DNA of 45,811 nucleotides, from positions 1-45,811 of the forward strand of contig PFSJ01000025.1 of assembly GCA_002789015.1 (NCBI GenBank), given 5' to 3'. Source of the stretch: a candidate division WWE3 bacterium CG_4_9_14_0_2_um_filter_35_11. Lineage in GTDB: Bacteria > Patescibacteriota > WWE3 > 2-01-FULL-39-13. Positions 9,802 through 18,471 of the stretch are shown in pieces. Position numbers and translations under genes: made by a program. A model generated the notes under the pieces. It made no database searches and was not told the DNA's origin. It saw nothing but the letters and a program-made list of their open reading frames with translations. Every line of letters begins with the position of its first letter. Position 1 is the stretch's first letter.

Positions 9802-10488
9802 ATGGAAATATCTGCAAAACAAAGAACAATTAAAGGTTCAAAGGTAAGCCAATTAAGAAGAGCAGGCTTAATTACTGGATCAATATTTTCAACAAAATCA
9901 TCAAGAGAAAAAACCGATTCAATCAAAATATCGCTTGATCAGACCATTTTTTCTAAACTTTATAAAGACGCAGGAGAGTCAACGCTTATTAAAGTAGTTG
10001 TGGAAAAAGATAAAACCAGAGAATGTCTTATTTCCGAAGTTCAATATCACCCTGTAACATTAAGCCTAACAAACGTAAATTTTTATGAAGTTGATCTAAC
10101 TTCCAAAATTACTGCAAATATTCCTATCGAAATAATTGGTGAAGAATTAAATCCAATAACCAAAGCAGGAGAAGCAATTTTGCTAACAGTTTTATCTGAA
10201 ATAGAAGTTGAATGTTTACCAAGAGATCTTCCACAACATTTTGAAATTGATGTAAGCCAAATGAAAGAAATCGGAGAAATGATTTCAATCGCAGATGCAA
10301 TTCATGTTGATGAATCAAAAGTCACAATACTAACCGACAAAACAGAAGTATTGCTAAAACTTGATTTCGCTGAACAAAAGGAATTAGAAGTCGAAGAAGA
10401 AAAATCAGTCGAAGATGTTGAAGTAGAAGATAAAGGCAAGAAAGAAGACGAGGAAGGCGAAGAAGATTCTAAAGAAGCTAAAGAGTAA
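9802..10488 (+). CDS. rplY: Ribosomal protein L25/CTC family
   Basis: 228 aa. Binds 5S rRNA in the large subunit. The L25 beta-barrel is at residues 1 to about 90 (KGSKVSQLRRAGLITGSIFS, then CLISEVQYHPVTLSLTNVNFYEVD). The TL5/CTC-type C-terminal domain follows (VLSEIEVECLPRDLPQHFEIDVSQMKEIGE, HVDESKVTIL). The last 35 residues are a low-complexity acidic tail (EEEKSVEDVEVEDKGKKEDEEGEEDS). The G(x)iPgviYG loop usual at the start is altered to GLITGSIFS. The 3' end overlaps the convergent methyltransferase gene by 11 bp. Confidence 0.9.
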   Translation: MEISAKQRTIKGSKVSQLRRAGLITGSIFSTKSSREKTDSIKISLDQTIFSKLYKDAGESTLIKVVVEKDKTRECLISEVQYHPVTLSLTNVNFYEVDLTSKITANIPIEIIGEELNPITKAGEAILLTVLSEIEVECLPRDLPQHFEIDVSQMKEIGEMISIADAIHVDESKVTILTDKTEVLLKLDFAEQKELEVEEEKSVEDVEVEDKGKKEDEEGEEDSKEAKE

Positions 10489-11041
10489 TCAAAGCCAAAA
10501 ATTCTTTGTTTTTACCCTTCTTGCCTTCAATCGGGGACTTTACTAAAGATTTAAAATTTAATCCCGTATCTTTAATATCAGATTTTACTTTATCTAAAAC
10601 TTCGTTTAATTTTTCATCCAAAACTTTACCTTGCTTCAAAAAAGATTTATCCGCTTCATAATGAGGCTTAATTAAAGAAATAATATTTCCTCTTTCTTTG
10701 AGCATTAGTTTTGCTTTAGCTAAAATCATTTTTTGAGGAGTCCAACCAACGTCGATACAAATAAAGTCAAACTTTTCGGTTAACTCAACATACAAAGCAT
10801 TTGTTCTTTCCATAACAACAACATGCGAATCATTTCTTAATCCCCAATTTAATTCTCCATAAGCAGTATCAATCGCATAAACTTTTTTTGCATTGCGTTT
10901 TAAAAGGCAATCAACAAAACCTCCAGTACTACAACCAAGGTCAGCGCAAATTAAATCTGAAACATCGATATTGAAATTAGTTAGTGCGAAATCGAGTTTG
11001 TCTCCTGCACGGGAAACAAAAGTTCCCATTAACTCGGCCAT
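10478..11041 (-). CDS. TlyA-type rRNA 2'-O-methyltransferase/hemolysin family, lacking S4 domain
   Basis: 187 aa against roughly 240-270 for TlyA. The FtsJ-like SAM domain is clear: FVSRAGDKLDFAL, then CADLGCSTGGFVDCLLKRNAKKVYAIDTAYGELNWGLRND and VVVMERTNA, all TlyA signatures. IDVGWTPQKMILAKAK and ISLIKPHYEA follow. The N-terminal S4 RNA-binding domain is missing; the protein starts at the linker before VSRAG. TlyA methylates 16S/23S rRNA riboses; the truncated form probably acts on RNA too, but substrate is unknown. It starts inside the 3' end of valS (13-bp overlap) and ends inside rplY on the other strand. Confidence 0.82.
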   Translation of the reverse strand: MAELMGTFVSRAGDKLDFALTNFNIDVSDLICADLGCSTGGFVDCLLKRNAKKVYAIDTAYGELNWGLRNDSHVVVMERTNALYVELTEKFDFICIDVGWTPQKMILAKAKLMLKERGNIISLIKPHYEADKSFLKQGKVLDEKLNEVLDKVKSDIKDTGLNFKSLVKSPIEGKKGKNKEFLALITL

Positions 11042-13329
11042 TTTGAGATAATAATAAAATTTGATTCGCCTTTCGGTTTTTTAATTTCCTGCCAAACAGC
11101 TTCAGTCACAAAAGGCATAAAAGGATGCAAAAGTTTGATTGCGGTAAGGAATGCTCTTCTTAATGTAAACATGGCTGATACATCATCTCGTGACTTTATA
11201 GACTCTAAATAATCATTGGCCAAGGTGTTCCAAATAAAATCATAAATTGATTCGCCGGCAAGTTTAAATTTATATCTATCGAGATCCTTTGTAACTTCAT
11301 TTATTAATATTTCTAGCTTCTTCAAAAATTCAAGTTCTTCGGGTTTTAAATCAGCATCAGGCAAATCGTCTGGAATATTTAAATTACTTTCTTCTATCTT
11401 TTGATTAATAAATCTTCCTACATTCCAAATCTTATTCGCGAAATTTCTATATCCGCGAACTTTATCTTCATCAAATGGTGAAAACTTTGCTTCGGTATTT
11501 CCGCCAACAATAAGTCCCATGCGCAAAGCATCTGTGCCGTACTTTTCGATCATTTCTACAGGATTAACTCCATTATTTTTGCTCTTACTCATTTTTCTTC
11601 CATCTTTTCCTGTAACCATTCCATGAAAATAAACATTTTTAAAAGGAATCTCTTTTGTTAAATAAAGGCCGAACATAATCATTCGAGCAATCCAAAAGAA
11701 CATAATGTCATAACCAGAATCCAAGAAATCTGTCGGGTAATATTTCTTGAAATCCCCTGAATCTGGAAATCCAGTTGTAGTTAATGGCCATTGTCCAGAA
11801 CTAAACCAAGTGTCAAAAGTATCTGTTTCTTGAAGAAAATCATCGCCTGGAGAATCCTTTTGAATAACATACTTCGCATCTTCGGTTGTAATAACCTTTT
11901 GAAGACCAGATTTTATTTCAGAAAGAGAAATTCCAGCTTTTAGAAGGTCGGAGACCTTGCCAGTTTTATATTCTTTGAAGTTTGTCAAAAAGGTTACTTG
12001 CAAATTCGGATTTTCAGAAACACTATACCAAGCAGGAATTCTGATTCCAAAAACTGTTTGCCTACTTATTGGCCAAGGTTTCTTTTCCTTGATCCATCTT
12101 AAAGTGTCTCGTTTCCATTCAGGCAGGTTAAATTTAACCTTGTTTTTTTCGATAGCGGAAATAACAGGATCAAGCAATTTATCCATATTTATAAACCAAT
12201 TCGGAAGAATCATTGGCTCGATTACATTTCCTTCCTTGTAATCAACTAATAAGCGATTTTCGTAATTATCATTTATCTTTTCGATTGAACCTTTTTCCTG
12301 CAAAATCTCTACGACTTTCTTTCTTGCTTGAGCTGGGAAAAGTCCTTTGGTTTCACCTGCGTTTTCATTCATACGGCCATCAAGACTTATCAAAGAGATG
12401 ATTTTTAGACCATGCTTTTTGCCGATTTTATAATCATTAAAATCATGCCCAGGAGTGATTTTTAAACATCCGGTTCCAAATTCAATATCAGCATATTCAT
12501 CTTCAATAACAGGAATCTTTTCATTTGTTAACGGATTTATAACTTCTTTCCCAACAAATCCTTTATATCTCTTATCTTTTGGATTAACGGCGATTGCGAC
12601 ATCAGCATAAATAGTTTCTGGACGAACCGTAGCGACTGTCATATATGAGGGTAGCCCTTCTTTTTTAGGGGCTACCCCTATTGCATATTTGACATAGTAC
12701 AAAGGAGAAACCGAATCCTTATATTCGGTTTCTAAATCACTAAAGGTCGTTCCATAAAACGTCGAATAATTCACCATATAACCTTCGCGGTAAATCAGAC
12801 CTTCTTTATACATTTTGATAAAAGTGTCATAAACAGTATCAACAACTTTTTTATCAAGCATAAAAGTATTTCGTTTCCAATCAGCGCTCATACCCAAAAG
12901 TTTTAATTGATTAATTGCGATATCTGAATTTTCATTTACAAAACTCAAAACATCGTTAAAAAAAGTTTCGCGATCAAAATCAAAACGACTTTTGCCTTCC
13001 TTTTTTAATTTATTTTCATAAACATATTGAGTCTCAAAGCCAGCGTGATCCGTTCCAGGAAAATATAAAGCATCGTAACCTTGCATTCTTTTGAACCTAA
13101 TTAATATATCTTGTAAAGAATATGTTGCATGACCACAGTGAATTGGTGCATTCGCATTTGGAGGAGGCATCAAAACACTAAATGGCTTTCCAGAAAATTC
13201 ATTGTCGGAGTCTCTTAAACCATTTTGCTCTCTCAGCGTTTTCGCCCCTTCGGGCGAAAACGCCCCACTCTTTTCCCACATTACATAAATCTCTTTTTCT
13301 AATGTTTTATGATCGTACGTTTTATTCAT
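11029..13329 (-). CDS. valS: Valine-tRNA ligase
   Basis: 766 aa; charges tRNA-Val in the cytosol. The class I motifs are present: PPPNANAPIHCGHA (HxGH at residues 64-67) and GRKMSKSKNN (near residue 578). The editing domain (CP1) lies between. DTFDTWFSSGQWPL and FLDSGYDIMFFWIARMIMFG are typical ValRS/IleRS strings. The protein stops after the anticodon-binding domain (HPFMPFVTEAVWQEI), so the usual C-terminal coiled-coil arm seems absent or minimal. Two palindromes sit in frame: one encodes GAFSPEGAKTL (residues 22-32), the other GVAPKKEGLP in the editing domain. It overlaps the solute-binding gene by 4 bp. Confidence 0.95.
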   Translation of the reverse strand: MNKTYDHKTLEKEIYVMWEKSGAFSPEGAKTLREQNGLRDSDNEFSGKPFSVLMPPPNANAPIHCGHATYSLQDILIRFKRMQGYDALYFPGTDHAGFETQYVYENKLKKEGKSRFDFDRETFFNDVLSFVNENSDIAINQLKLLGMSADWKRNTFMLDKKVVDTVYDTFIKMYKEGLIYREGYMVNYSTFYGTTFSDLETEYKDSVSPLYYVKYAIGVAPKKEGLPSYMTVATVRPETIYADVAIAVNPKDKRYKGFVGKEVINPLTNEKIPVIEDEYADIEFGTGCLKITPGHDFNDYKIGKKHGLKIISLISLDGRMNENAGETKGLFPAQARKKVVEILQEKGSIEKINDNYENRLLVDYKEGNVIEPMILPNWFINMDKLLDPVISAIEKNKVKFNLPEWKRDTLRWIKEKKPWPISRQTVFGIRIPAWYSVSENPNLQVTFLTNFKEYKTGKVSDLLKAGISLSEIKSGLQKVITTEDAKYVIQKDSPGDDFLQETDTFDTWFSSGQWPLTTTGFPDSGDFKKYYPTDFLDSGYDIMFFWIARMIMFGLYLTKEIPFKNVYFHGMVTGKDGRKMSKSKNNGVNPVEMIEKYGTDALRMGLIVGGNTEAKFSPFDEDKVRGYRNFANKIWNVGRFINQKIEESNLNIPDDLPDADLKPEELEFLKKLEILINEVTKDLDRYKFKLAGESIYDFIWNTLANDYLESIKSRDDVSAMFTLRRAFLTAIKLLHPFMPFVTEAVWQEIKKPKGESNFIIISKWPS
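12649..12677. repeat. GGGTAGCCC/GGGCTACCC inverted repeat inside valS
   Basis: GGGTAGCCC (12649-12657), TTCTTTTTTAG spacer, GGGCTACCC (12669-12677). The same 9-mer with an A/T run occurs at 31589-31626 and 44126-44134. It is translated in frame as part of ValRS. Confidence 0.75.
13236..13263. repeat. Perfect 12-bp hairpin inside valS
   Basis: GCGTTTTCGCCC, loop CTTC, GGGCGAAAACGC; perfect arms and far richer in GC than its surroundings. In the valS frame it encodes the GAFSPEGAKTL stretch just before the HxGH-containing catalytic fold. Confidence 0.8.
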
Positions 13330-14615
13330 TTTGACAAAATAGCCTTCACAACTTTAAGATCTGTAATTGGATCTCCTCCAGAATCTATCGTGGCTTTTAA
13401 AGCCTGAACATAATTATCATTTCCAGAGTTATCAGTAATAAATGAAGTACTAGCATATGGTGCAAGCTCAGCAACTGGATATAAATACGGCATATTTTTC
13501 AGTTCAGAGGCTAAGTTCTTGTCGCTATATACATATCCAACCTTATTAGTTTTTTTGACTTCTGAAAACAAGGTTTTTTGCTGATCTGCTGCACTTAACC
13601 AATTCAAAAATTCCCATGCCGCATTTTTTTGATCATCATCTAAATCAGCACTAGCTGATTCAACCCAGATCGAAGCCCACGATTTCTGTTTAATATTTCC
13701 ATCAATATCAGGTAACTGAGGAACATCCGTAACTCCAAACTTTAAAGTTGGATTTATGCTTAGAATTTTTTCGATATCTTCTCTTTTAACAAAAACCATC
13801 GCAACTTTCTCGGTGGCAAAGGATAAAATAGAATTTTGCATGGAGCTATTCCAAACTTTATCTTTTATTGCAAAAGCTCTATAAAAACTTAAGGCGGCCG
13901 AAGCAGCATCAGTATCTAAACCAGAAGGAATACTTACACCACTTTGAGTAAGCATTAAACCAAGAACATCAGTTGAATTAGTAACATTTAATGCAGTTCC
14001 AAGCGCCAAACCAGATCTAGTAATTGTATCTCCATTTTTTATTGTTAATCTTAATGCCAAAGACCTAATGTCCTCCCAAGTAACGGGTTTTTGAAGCCCT
14101 GCCTGATCAAACATATTTGTATTGTATAAAAGTACCAAGCCATCATATTTTAAAGGAACGCAATATATCTCTCCTGTCGTTGAACCACATTGATCGACTG
14201 CAATTCCATAGAATCTGTTTTTGTATGAAGATGCGTTTGAAAGTTCTCCCTTGGCACTTGATAATTCATTAAAATATTCAGGAACCCATGTCGAATGTAT
14301 TCTAAATATAGAAGGCCCAGTCGATTCTTTTAACCTAGATAACAAAGTTTGTCTATATCTAACTAAATCATCATCAAATTGTTTGTTTGAATAGTTAATA
14401 GTTACATTTGGATGAAGCACCTTGTATTGCTCAATCAATACTGTCATATCTGCCTCGGACTCATTTATTCCCCAGTATTCTAAAGTAACTGGTTTTGAAA
14501 CTGGAGCTTTATCCTTCCTCGTATACCAAAAGGCAAAAGCAGCAAGAACCACAACAAGTATAAAAACACCAATAAATAGAAATTTCTTGTTCGGTAATTT
14601 AAAAGTTGGAATCAT
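13326..14615 (-). CDS. ABC-type extracellular solute-binding protein (family 1)
   Basis: About 429 aa. An N-terminal anchor (KFLFIGVFILVVVLAAFAFWY) is followed by a type 1 sugar-binding-protein fold: VTLEYWGINESEADMTVLIEQYKVLHPNVTINY at the start, YDGLVLLYNTNMFDQAGLQKPVTWEDI in the middle, and AAWEFLNWLSAADQQKTLF near the end. Such proteins capture carbohydrates or other solutes for ABC importers. No permease or ATPase lies nearby, so its transporter is elsewhere or it acts alone. The track start at 14621 is a TTG; ATG at 14615 is preferred because a promoter ends 9 nt upstream of it. It leads a reverse operon with valS and the TlyA-like gene, an unusual pairing. Confidence 0.85.
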   Translation of the reverse strand: MIPTFKLPNKKFLFIGVFILVVVLAAFAFWYTRKDKAPVSKPVTLEYWGINESEADMTVLIEQYKVLHPNVTINYSNKQFDDDLVRYRQTLLSRLKESTGPSIFRIHSTWVPEYFNELSSAKGELSNASSYKNRFYGIAVDQCGSTTGEIYCVPLKYDGLVLLYNTNMFDQAGLQKPVTWEDIRSLALRLTIKNGDTITRSGLALGTALNVTNSTDVLGLMLTQSGVSIPSGLDTDAASAALSFYRAFAIKDKVWNSSMQNSILSFATEKVAMVFVKREDIEKILSINPTLKFGVTDVPQLPDIDGNIKQKSWASIWVESASADLDDDQKNAAWEFLNWLSAADQQKTLFSEVKKTNKVGYVYSDKNLASELKNMPYLYPVAELAPYASTSFITDNSGNDNYVQALKATIDSGGDPITDLKVVKAILSK

Positions 14616-14624
14616 ATGCAAAGG

Positions 14625-14653
14625 ATTTTATCGGAAGTGACCTGCCGATGCAA
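14625..14653 (-). promoter_or_regulatory. Promoter of the solute-binding protein/valS operon
   Basis: Minus strand: TTGCAT (14653-14648), 17 bp, TAAAAT (14630-14625). The -10 ends 9 nt before ATG 14615, predicting a leader of about 3 nt. Confidence 0.55.
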
Positions 14654-15052
14654 TTAAATTTGATTCTCAATAAATAATCCGTTCAAAAATAACATCAGAA
14701 TATCAGCTAAATCTAACGGCTAGAGAACCTTGTAACCGATAGTCGCATATATAGTATAACTTAGTATTTTAATATAGGTCATTGTTAGTAAGTGCCACAT
14801 TTCTCAACCGTATTTAACCCAGAACATAGAAATGAATAAACAGTAACCGACTACTGATATAAAAGGAAAATTAATATGACAAAATCCTAAACGTTTAATA
14901 TCAAAAGCTGAAACGAAATATCAACAATATCAAAACAGAATTCCGCAGGTATATAAACTAAATTTAACGTTATAAACATATCCACAGACACTACTACATC
15001 TACTTCTGTATTTTGAACTTTATTTAGTCACTAATGGAAAACGGGATAACTT
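14654..15052. other. Gene-free region downstream of dnaA; candidate part of oriC
   Basis: About 400 bp without a credible ORF, very AT-rich. It contains one near-consensus DnaA box, ATATCCACA (14978-14986, one mismatch to TTATCCACA), amid A/T-rich tracts that could serve as an unwinding element. Its place between dnaA and an unrelated operon makes it an origin candidate, together with the dnaA-rpmH spacer. Only one good box is seen, so confidence is limited. Confidence 0.4.
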
Positions 15053-16444
15053 TTAATCGGAAGATAAAATATTATTTTTAATTTGATCCACTTCTTTTGC
15101 AAAATCAAAATCGGTTTTTATCAAATCGATAATCTTTTCTACACCATGAACTATGGTTGAATGATCTCTATTTCCTATAAACTCCCCTATCACTTGAAAA
15201 CCTGAAGAAGTCATTTCTCTAATAAAGTACATGCTAACTTGTCTTGGCAATACAAAAGTCTTTAATCTTCTACTTCCTTTAATATCTTTAATTGTGACTC
15301 CATAATATTTAGCAACTTCTCTCATTATTGAAGAATATGTAATCCGGCTTTGTTTTTGTTTTTCAATATTCCCCATTATTGATGAAGCTAATTCTTTGGT
15401 TAGATCTTGTCCTTGGCTTCTTGCGGTTGTTACTGTTTGAAGTAATTTTGCTTCAAGCTCCCGTATATTACTTTCAACTGTAGATGCAATATATTCAATT
15501 GCATCATCGGGAGCATTTAATTTTAGTTCCTCATTTTTTGATCTTAAAATCGCGATTCTAGTTTCATAATCTGGTTTTTGAATATCCGCAATCATTCCAC
15601 TTGAAAATCTTGATGAAAGCCTTTCTTCCAATGTTCTTATTTCATGTGGAGGTCTATCTGAAGTCAGAATTATTTGTTTATGATTCATGTAGAGCGTATT
15701 AAAAGTGTGGAAAAATTCCTCCTGCGTTGCATCTTTTCCGGCTATTGAATGAACATCGTCAATAATTAAGACATCTACATTCCTATATTTTTTCTTTAAT
15801 GCTGTTCTTTTTGTGCTATTTCCTTTTCCTCTTTGAATTGCATCTATAACTTCATTTAAAAATTCTTCACCTGTTTTATAAATGATTATTTTTTCTGGAT
15901 GTTTTTTCAGGATCTCATTTCCGATAGCTTGAATTAAGTGTGTTTTTCCTAAACCTACGCTGGAATATAAAAAGAACGGGTTATATATTTTTCCAGGAGC
16001 ATCTGCGATTGCTGTAGAAACCGCATAGGCCAGACGGTTATTGTTTCCAACTATGAATCGAGAAAATGAGTATTGAGTGTTTATTCCATATTCACGAGCT
16101 TTTGAGAATGCGTTTTCTTCTGCAAGGTTGTCGTCTTGTTTGAAAAGTGGTCCAAGATCATTTATTGAAATTTGTGTTGGCTCTTTTTTTGTAACGGTGA
16201 ACATTAAGCGAAATTCTGGGCCTATTATTTTTGCACAGACTTCCTTTATATATCCATAAAGACGCTCTTCAACGAAGTTTCTTTGGAATTCACTTGTGGT
16301 TGTAACTTCGATTACTTTATCTGTTTCATCGATTCTTTTTATATAACAACCTGGTATGTATGCTTTGAAATATGAAGGATTTGCAACAACTTCTAATTCA
16401 CCCTTCACCGATTTCCATATTTCATCTAATCTTGTATCTTTCAC
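15053..16444 (-). CDS. dnaA: Chromosomal replication initiator DnaA
   Basis: 463 aa. Binds DnaA boxes and opens the origin. Domain I is at 1 to about 85; the linker is short. AAA+ domain: Walker [19 protein letters not shown] (about 161-178), Walker [14 protein letters not shown] (about 225-237), sensor regions [22 protein letters not shown]. The C-terminal DNA-binding domain includes [12 protein letters not shown] and the signature [15 protein letters not shown]. The start is GTG at 16442-16444; the promoter -10 ends 9 nt upstream, so the message is nearly leaderless. Divergent from rpmH. Confidence 0.97.
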   Translation of the reverse strand: MKDTRLDEIWKSVKGELEVVANPSYFKAYIPGCYIKRIDETDKVIEVTTTSEFQRNFVEERLYGYIKEVCAKIIGPEFRLMFTVTKKEPTQISINDLGPLFKQDDNLAEENAFSKAREYGINTQYSFSRFIVGNNNRLAYAVSTAIADAPGKIYNPFFLYSSVGLGKTHLIQAIGNEILKKHPEKIIIYKTGEEFLNEVIDAIQRGKGNSTKRTALKKKYRNVDVLIIDDVHSIAGKDATQEEFFHTFNTLYMNHKQIILTSDRPPHEIRTLEERLSSRFSSGMIADIQKPDYETRIAILRSKNEELKLNAPDDAIEYIASTVESNIRELEAKLLQTVTTARSQGQDLTKELASSIMGNIEKQKQSRITYSSIMREVAKYYGVTIKDIKGSRRLKTFVLPRQVSMYFIREMTSSGFQVIGEFIGNRDHSTIVHGVEKIIDLIKTDFDFAKEVDQIKNNILSSD

Positions 16445-16453
16445 GATATGGAC

Positions 16454-16482
16454 ATTCTATTCATCAAGTTATCCACAGTCAA
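16454..16482 (-). promoter_or_regulatory. dnaA promoter with embedded DnaA box
   Basis: Minus strand TTGACT (16482-16477), 17 bp, TAGAAT (16459-16454). The 17-bp spacer contains a perfect DnaA box (TTATCCACA on the plus strand, 16469-16477). DnaA bound here would cover the promoter, the classic arrangement for dnaA autorepression. Confidence 0.7.
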
Positions 16483-16498
16483 CTGTTATTTATCCACG
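16469..16498 (+). promoter_or_regulatory. Two DnaA boxes between dnaA and rpmH
   Basis: TTATCCACA (16469-16477, perfect) and TTATCCACG (16490-16498, one mismatch), in the same orientation, 21 bp apart. This is the usual dnaA-rpmH origin position. Confidence 0.75.
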
Positions 16499-16507
16499 AG
16501 AGATATA

Positions 16508-16537
16508 TTGCTTCCATCTTAAACATTGTGTTAGAAT
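16508..16537 (+). promoter_or_regulatory. Promoter of rpmH operon
   Basis: TTGCTT (16508-16513), 18 bp, TAGAAT (16532-16537) with extended TGt. The -10 ends 10 nt before the rpmH ATG. The identical TGTTAGAAT occurs before tRNA-Ile, tRNA-Cys and the gene at 43027. Confidence 0.6.
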
Positions 16538-16547
16538 CCTCACAATT

Positions 16548-16703
16548 ATGCCTAAAAGAACTTGGCAACCAAAAGTAAAAAAAGGAAATAGAAAGCATGG
16601 ATTCCTTAAAAGAATGCTTACAAAAGCAGGAAGAAACGTTTTAAAAAGAAGACGTGCAAAAGGACGAACAAGGCTTGCTATTAATCGTGGATGGGTAGCT
16701 TAA
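16548..16703 (+). CDS. rpmH: Ribosomal protein L34
   Basis: 51 aa: [20 protein letters not shown] then [19 protein letters not shown], the full L34 signature; structural protein of the 50S subunit. The ORF track begins at 16356, but that extension crosses the dnaA promoter; ATG 16548 is right by homology. First gene of the forward rpmH-rnpA-yidD-yidC-khpB-dnaN run. Leader predicted to be only about 4 nt. Confidence 0.97.
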   Translation: MPKRTWQPKVKKGNRKHGFLKRMLTKAGRNVLKRRRAKGRTRLAINRGWVA

Positions 16704-16713
16704 CACTTCATTA

Positions 16714-17061
16714 ATGTACAGTAGACAATATAGCTTGAAAACGAGATTCAGTTTTCGCAATATATTAAGAAGTGAAGGTAGTTATTCATCTAGGTTTCTC
16801 CTTGTAAAGTATAAGAAATCAAACGGTTTGAAATTTGGAATAATAACTTCCAATAAGTTTTCAAAAAAAGCTGTTATTCAAAATAAGATTAGGCGATATA
16901 TCGCAGGTTCTATACAAAAAAACGTATCGAAATTTCCAATTAATTACAATTTCGTATTTATTCCCAAAAAAACAGTCCTGTTTAATGATAAAGTATCAAT
17001 AGATGCTAAAGAAATTGATTTTGAAATTAATACGTTTTTATCAAAAGTGGTTTTCTCTTGA
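16714..17061 (+). CDS. rnpA: Ribonuclease P protein component
   Basis: 115 aa, normal length. Protein cofactor of RNase P, which trims tRNA 5' leaders. The core reads [25 protein letters not shown]; family members have KAVxRNRIKRxIRE, so the RNR motif is degenerate (QNKIRR). Position between rpmH and yidD is the classic one and carries much of the call. The last 59 bp overlap yidD in another frame. Confidence 0.88.
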   Translation: MYSRQYSLKTRFSFRNILRSEGSYSSRFLLVKYKKSNGLKFGIITSNKFSKKAVIQNKIRRYIAGSIQKNVSKFPINYNFVFIPKKTVLFNDKVSIDAKEIDFEINTFLSKVVFS

Positions 17062-17239
17062 TCAAGGTTTTCTCGGAAAAGTTTTCCATCTAAATGTTTG
17101 CAGATTTGAACCGTATTGTTCGGAATATACTTATCAGGCAGTTGATAAATATGGAATTATTAAAGGGTCGTTTATGGGAATATACAGAATATTAAGATGT
17201 AATCCATTTTCAAAAGGTGGTTATGATCCTGTACAATAA
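17003..17239 (+). CDS. yidD: Membrane protein insertion efficiency factor YidD
   Basis: 78 aa. Signature [45 protein letters not shown] matches YidD (CRFxPtCSxYaxeAixkyG, [16 protein letters not shown]). A small membrane-associated helper for YidC-mediated insertion. An amphipathic N terminus ([16 protein letters not shown]) is present. Start at 17003 lies inside rnpA, giving a 59-bp overlap; yidC follows after 6 bp. Confidence 0.93.
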   Translation: MLKKLILKLIRFYQKWFSLDQGFLGKVFHLNVCRFEPYCSEYTYQAVDKYGIIKGSFMGIYRILRCNPFSKGGYDPVQ

Positions 17240-17245
17240 ATCATT

Positions 17246-18013
17246 ATGAATATTCTAACTGAAGCTTGGAACCTATTTTTATATGTTCCGTTATTAAACC
17301 TGTTAATTGCTTTCTATCATATATTTTTTAATAACCTTGGTTTTGCAATAATTGCAATTACTGTAGTTATCAAAATTCTTACATACCCTTTAACAAAACC
17401 TTCGATAATTGCGGCTCAAAAACAAAAAGAGTTGCAACCTCAAATTGCAAAATTAAAACTTCAATACAAAAACAAACAAGAATTTGCACAAAAACAAATG
17501 GAATTGTTTAAACAAAACGGAATAAATCCTGTTTCTGGATGCTTGCCTCAGATTATTCAATTCATTGTTATCATTGCGTTATATCGTGCATTCACACACA
17601 TACTTAGTGCAAATGGAGTTTCAATTAGTGAATTGAACAGCCTTTTATATAATTTTGATTATCTTAAATTCGCAAACGACGCTGTATTAAACACTAATTT
17701 CCTATACTTAAATTTGGCAAAAGCAGACCCGCTTTATATTGTTCCAGCTTTGTCGGCAGCATCGCAATTTCTACTTTCAAAATATATGATGCAGTCTTCA
17801 AAGAAAATAGAAAAGGTAGTTAAGGATACTCCTGACAAGAAAGATGATTTTATGTATAATATGCAAGAACAAATGATGTATATGATGCCGATTATGACAC
17901 TGGTCATAGGTATCAGTTTGCCTTCCGGTTTGGTTTTATACTGGTTTGTTTCAACCCTGCTAGCTGTATTTCAGTACATGATTCTTAATAAAAATAAAAA
18001 TGGATCAAAATGA
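17246..18013 (+). CDS. yidC: Membrane protein insertase YidC/Oxa1
   Basis: 255 aa, the short Gram-positive-like form without the large periplasmic domain. Inserts proteins into the cytoplasmic membrane, alone or with Sec. Recognisable: IIAITVVIKILTYPLTKPSIIAAQKQKELQPQIAKLK with the conserved helix after TM1, KQNGINPVSGCLPQIIQFIVIIALYRAF, and SLPSGLVLYWFVSTLLAVFQYMILNK at the end. Overlaps khpB by 14 bp. Confidence 0.95.
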   Translation: MNILTEAWNLFLYVPLLNLLIAFYHIFFNNLGFAIIAITVVIKILTYPLTKPSIIAAQKQKELQPQIAKLKLQYKNKQEFAQKQMELFKQNGINPVSGCLPQIIQFIVIIALYRAFTHILSANGVSISELNSLLYNFDYLKFANDAVLNTNFLYLNLAKADPLYIVPALSAASQFLLSKYMMQSSKKIEKVVKDTPDKKDDFMYNMQEQMMYMMPIMTLVIGISLPSGLVLYWFVSTLLAVFQYMILNKNKNGSK

Positions 18014-18464
18014 TATTAAAAATAAAATAAACGAGAAACTAGTCGAATTACTTGATCTATTAGGGATAAAGTACGAAATCGAATTTGTAGAAACAGACGC
18101 TGACTCAATCAAAATAGAAATTAAGACTGAACAATCAAATTTACTAATTGGATATCATGGAGAAACCTTAAGCTCATTGCAGCACATCTTAAATGTTATG
18201 TTGTATAAGGAATTTAAAGAACAGGCTAGAGTTGTTATTGATATTTCTGGTTATAGGCAAGAAAGAGAAAGAAAATTAATTGAGCTTGCGATAAGTGCTT
18301 CTGATAAAGCCAGATTCATAAATAAATCAGTAGCCTTATATCCGATGAATAGCTATGAAAGGAAAATTATCCATGAAAAAGTATCAACACTAGATGGGGT
18401 TTCTTCAATTTCTGAAGGTGAAGGATATAGTCGAAGGGTAATTATAGTCCCCGAAAGTAGTTAA
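18000..18464 (+). CDS. khpB: RNA-binding protein KhpB/Jag (KH and R3H domains)
   Basis: 154 aa. A KH domain with the GxxG loop in LLIGYHGETLSSLQHILNVM (about residues 48-68) is followed by an R3H domain (MNSYERKIIHEKVS, about 119-132). The N-terminal Jag_N domain of longer homologues is absent. KhpB with KhpA binds RNAs and influences cell envelope growth in other bacteria. Downstream of yidC as in most genomes. Confidence 0.92.
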   Translation: MDQNDIKNKINEKLVELLDLLGIKYEIEFVETDADSIKIEIKTEQSNLLIGYHGETLSSLQHILNVMLYKEFKEQARVVIDISGYRQERERKLIELAISASDKARFINKSVALYPMNSYERKIIHEKVSTLDGVSSISEGEGYSRRVIIVPESS

Positions 18465-18471
18465 CTTCAAA

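Noticed and set aside
9653-9847. 64-aa forward ORF before rplY
   Set aside because: It lies in the predicted rplY leader, overlaps the rplY start in another frame, and its Lys/Asn-rich sequence shows no family resemblance. A leader peptide cannot be excluded, but there is no positive evidence.
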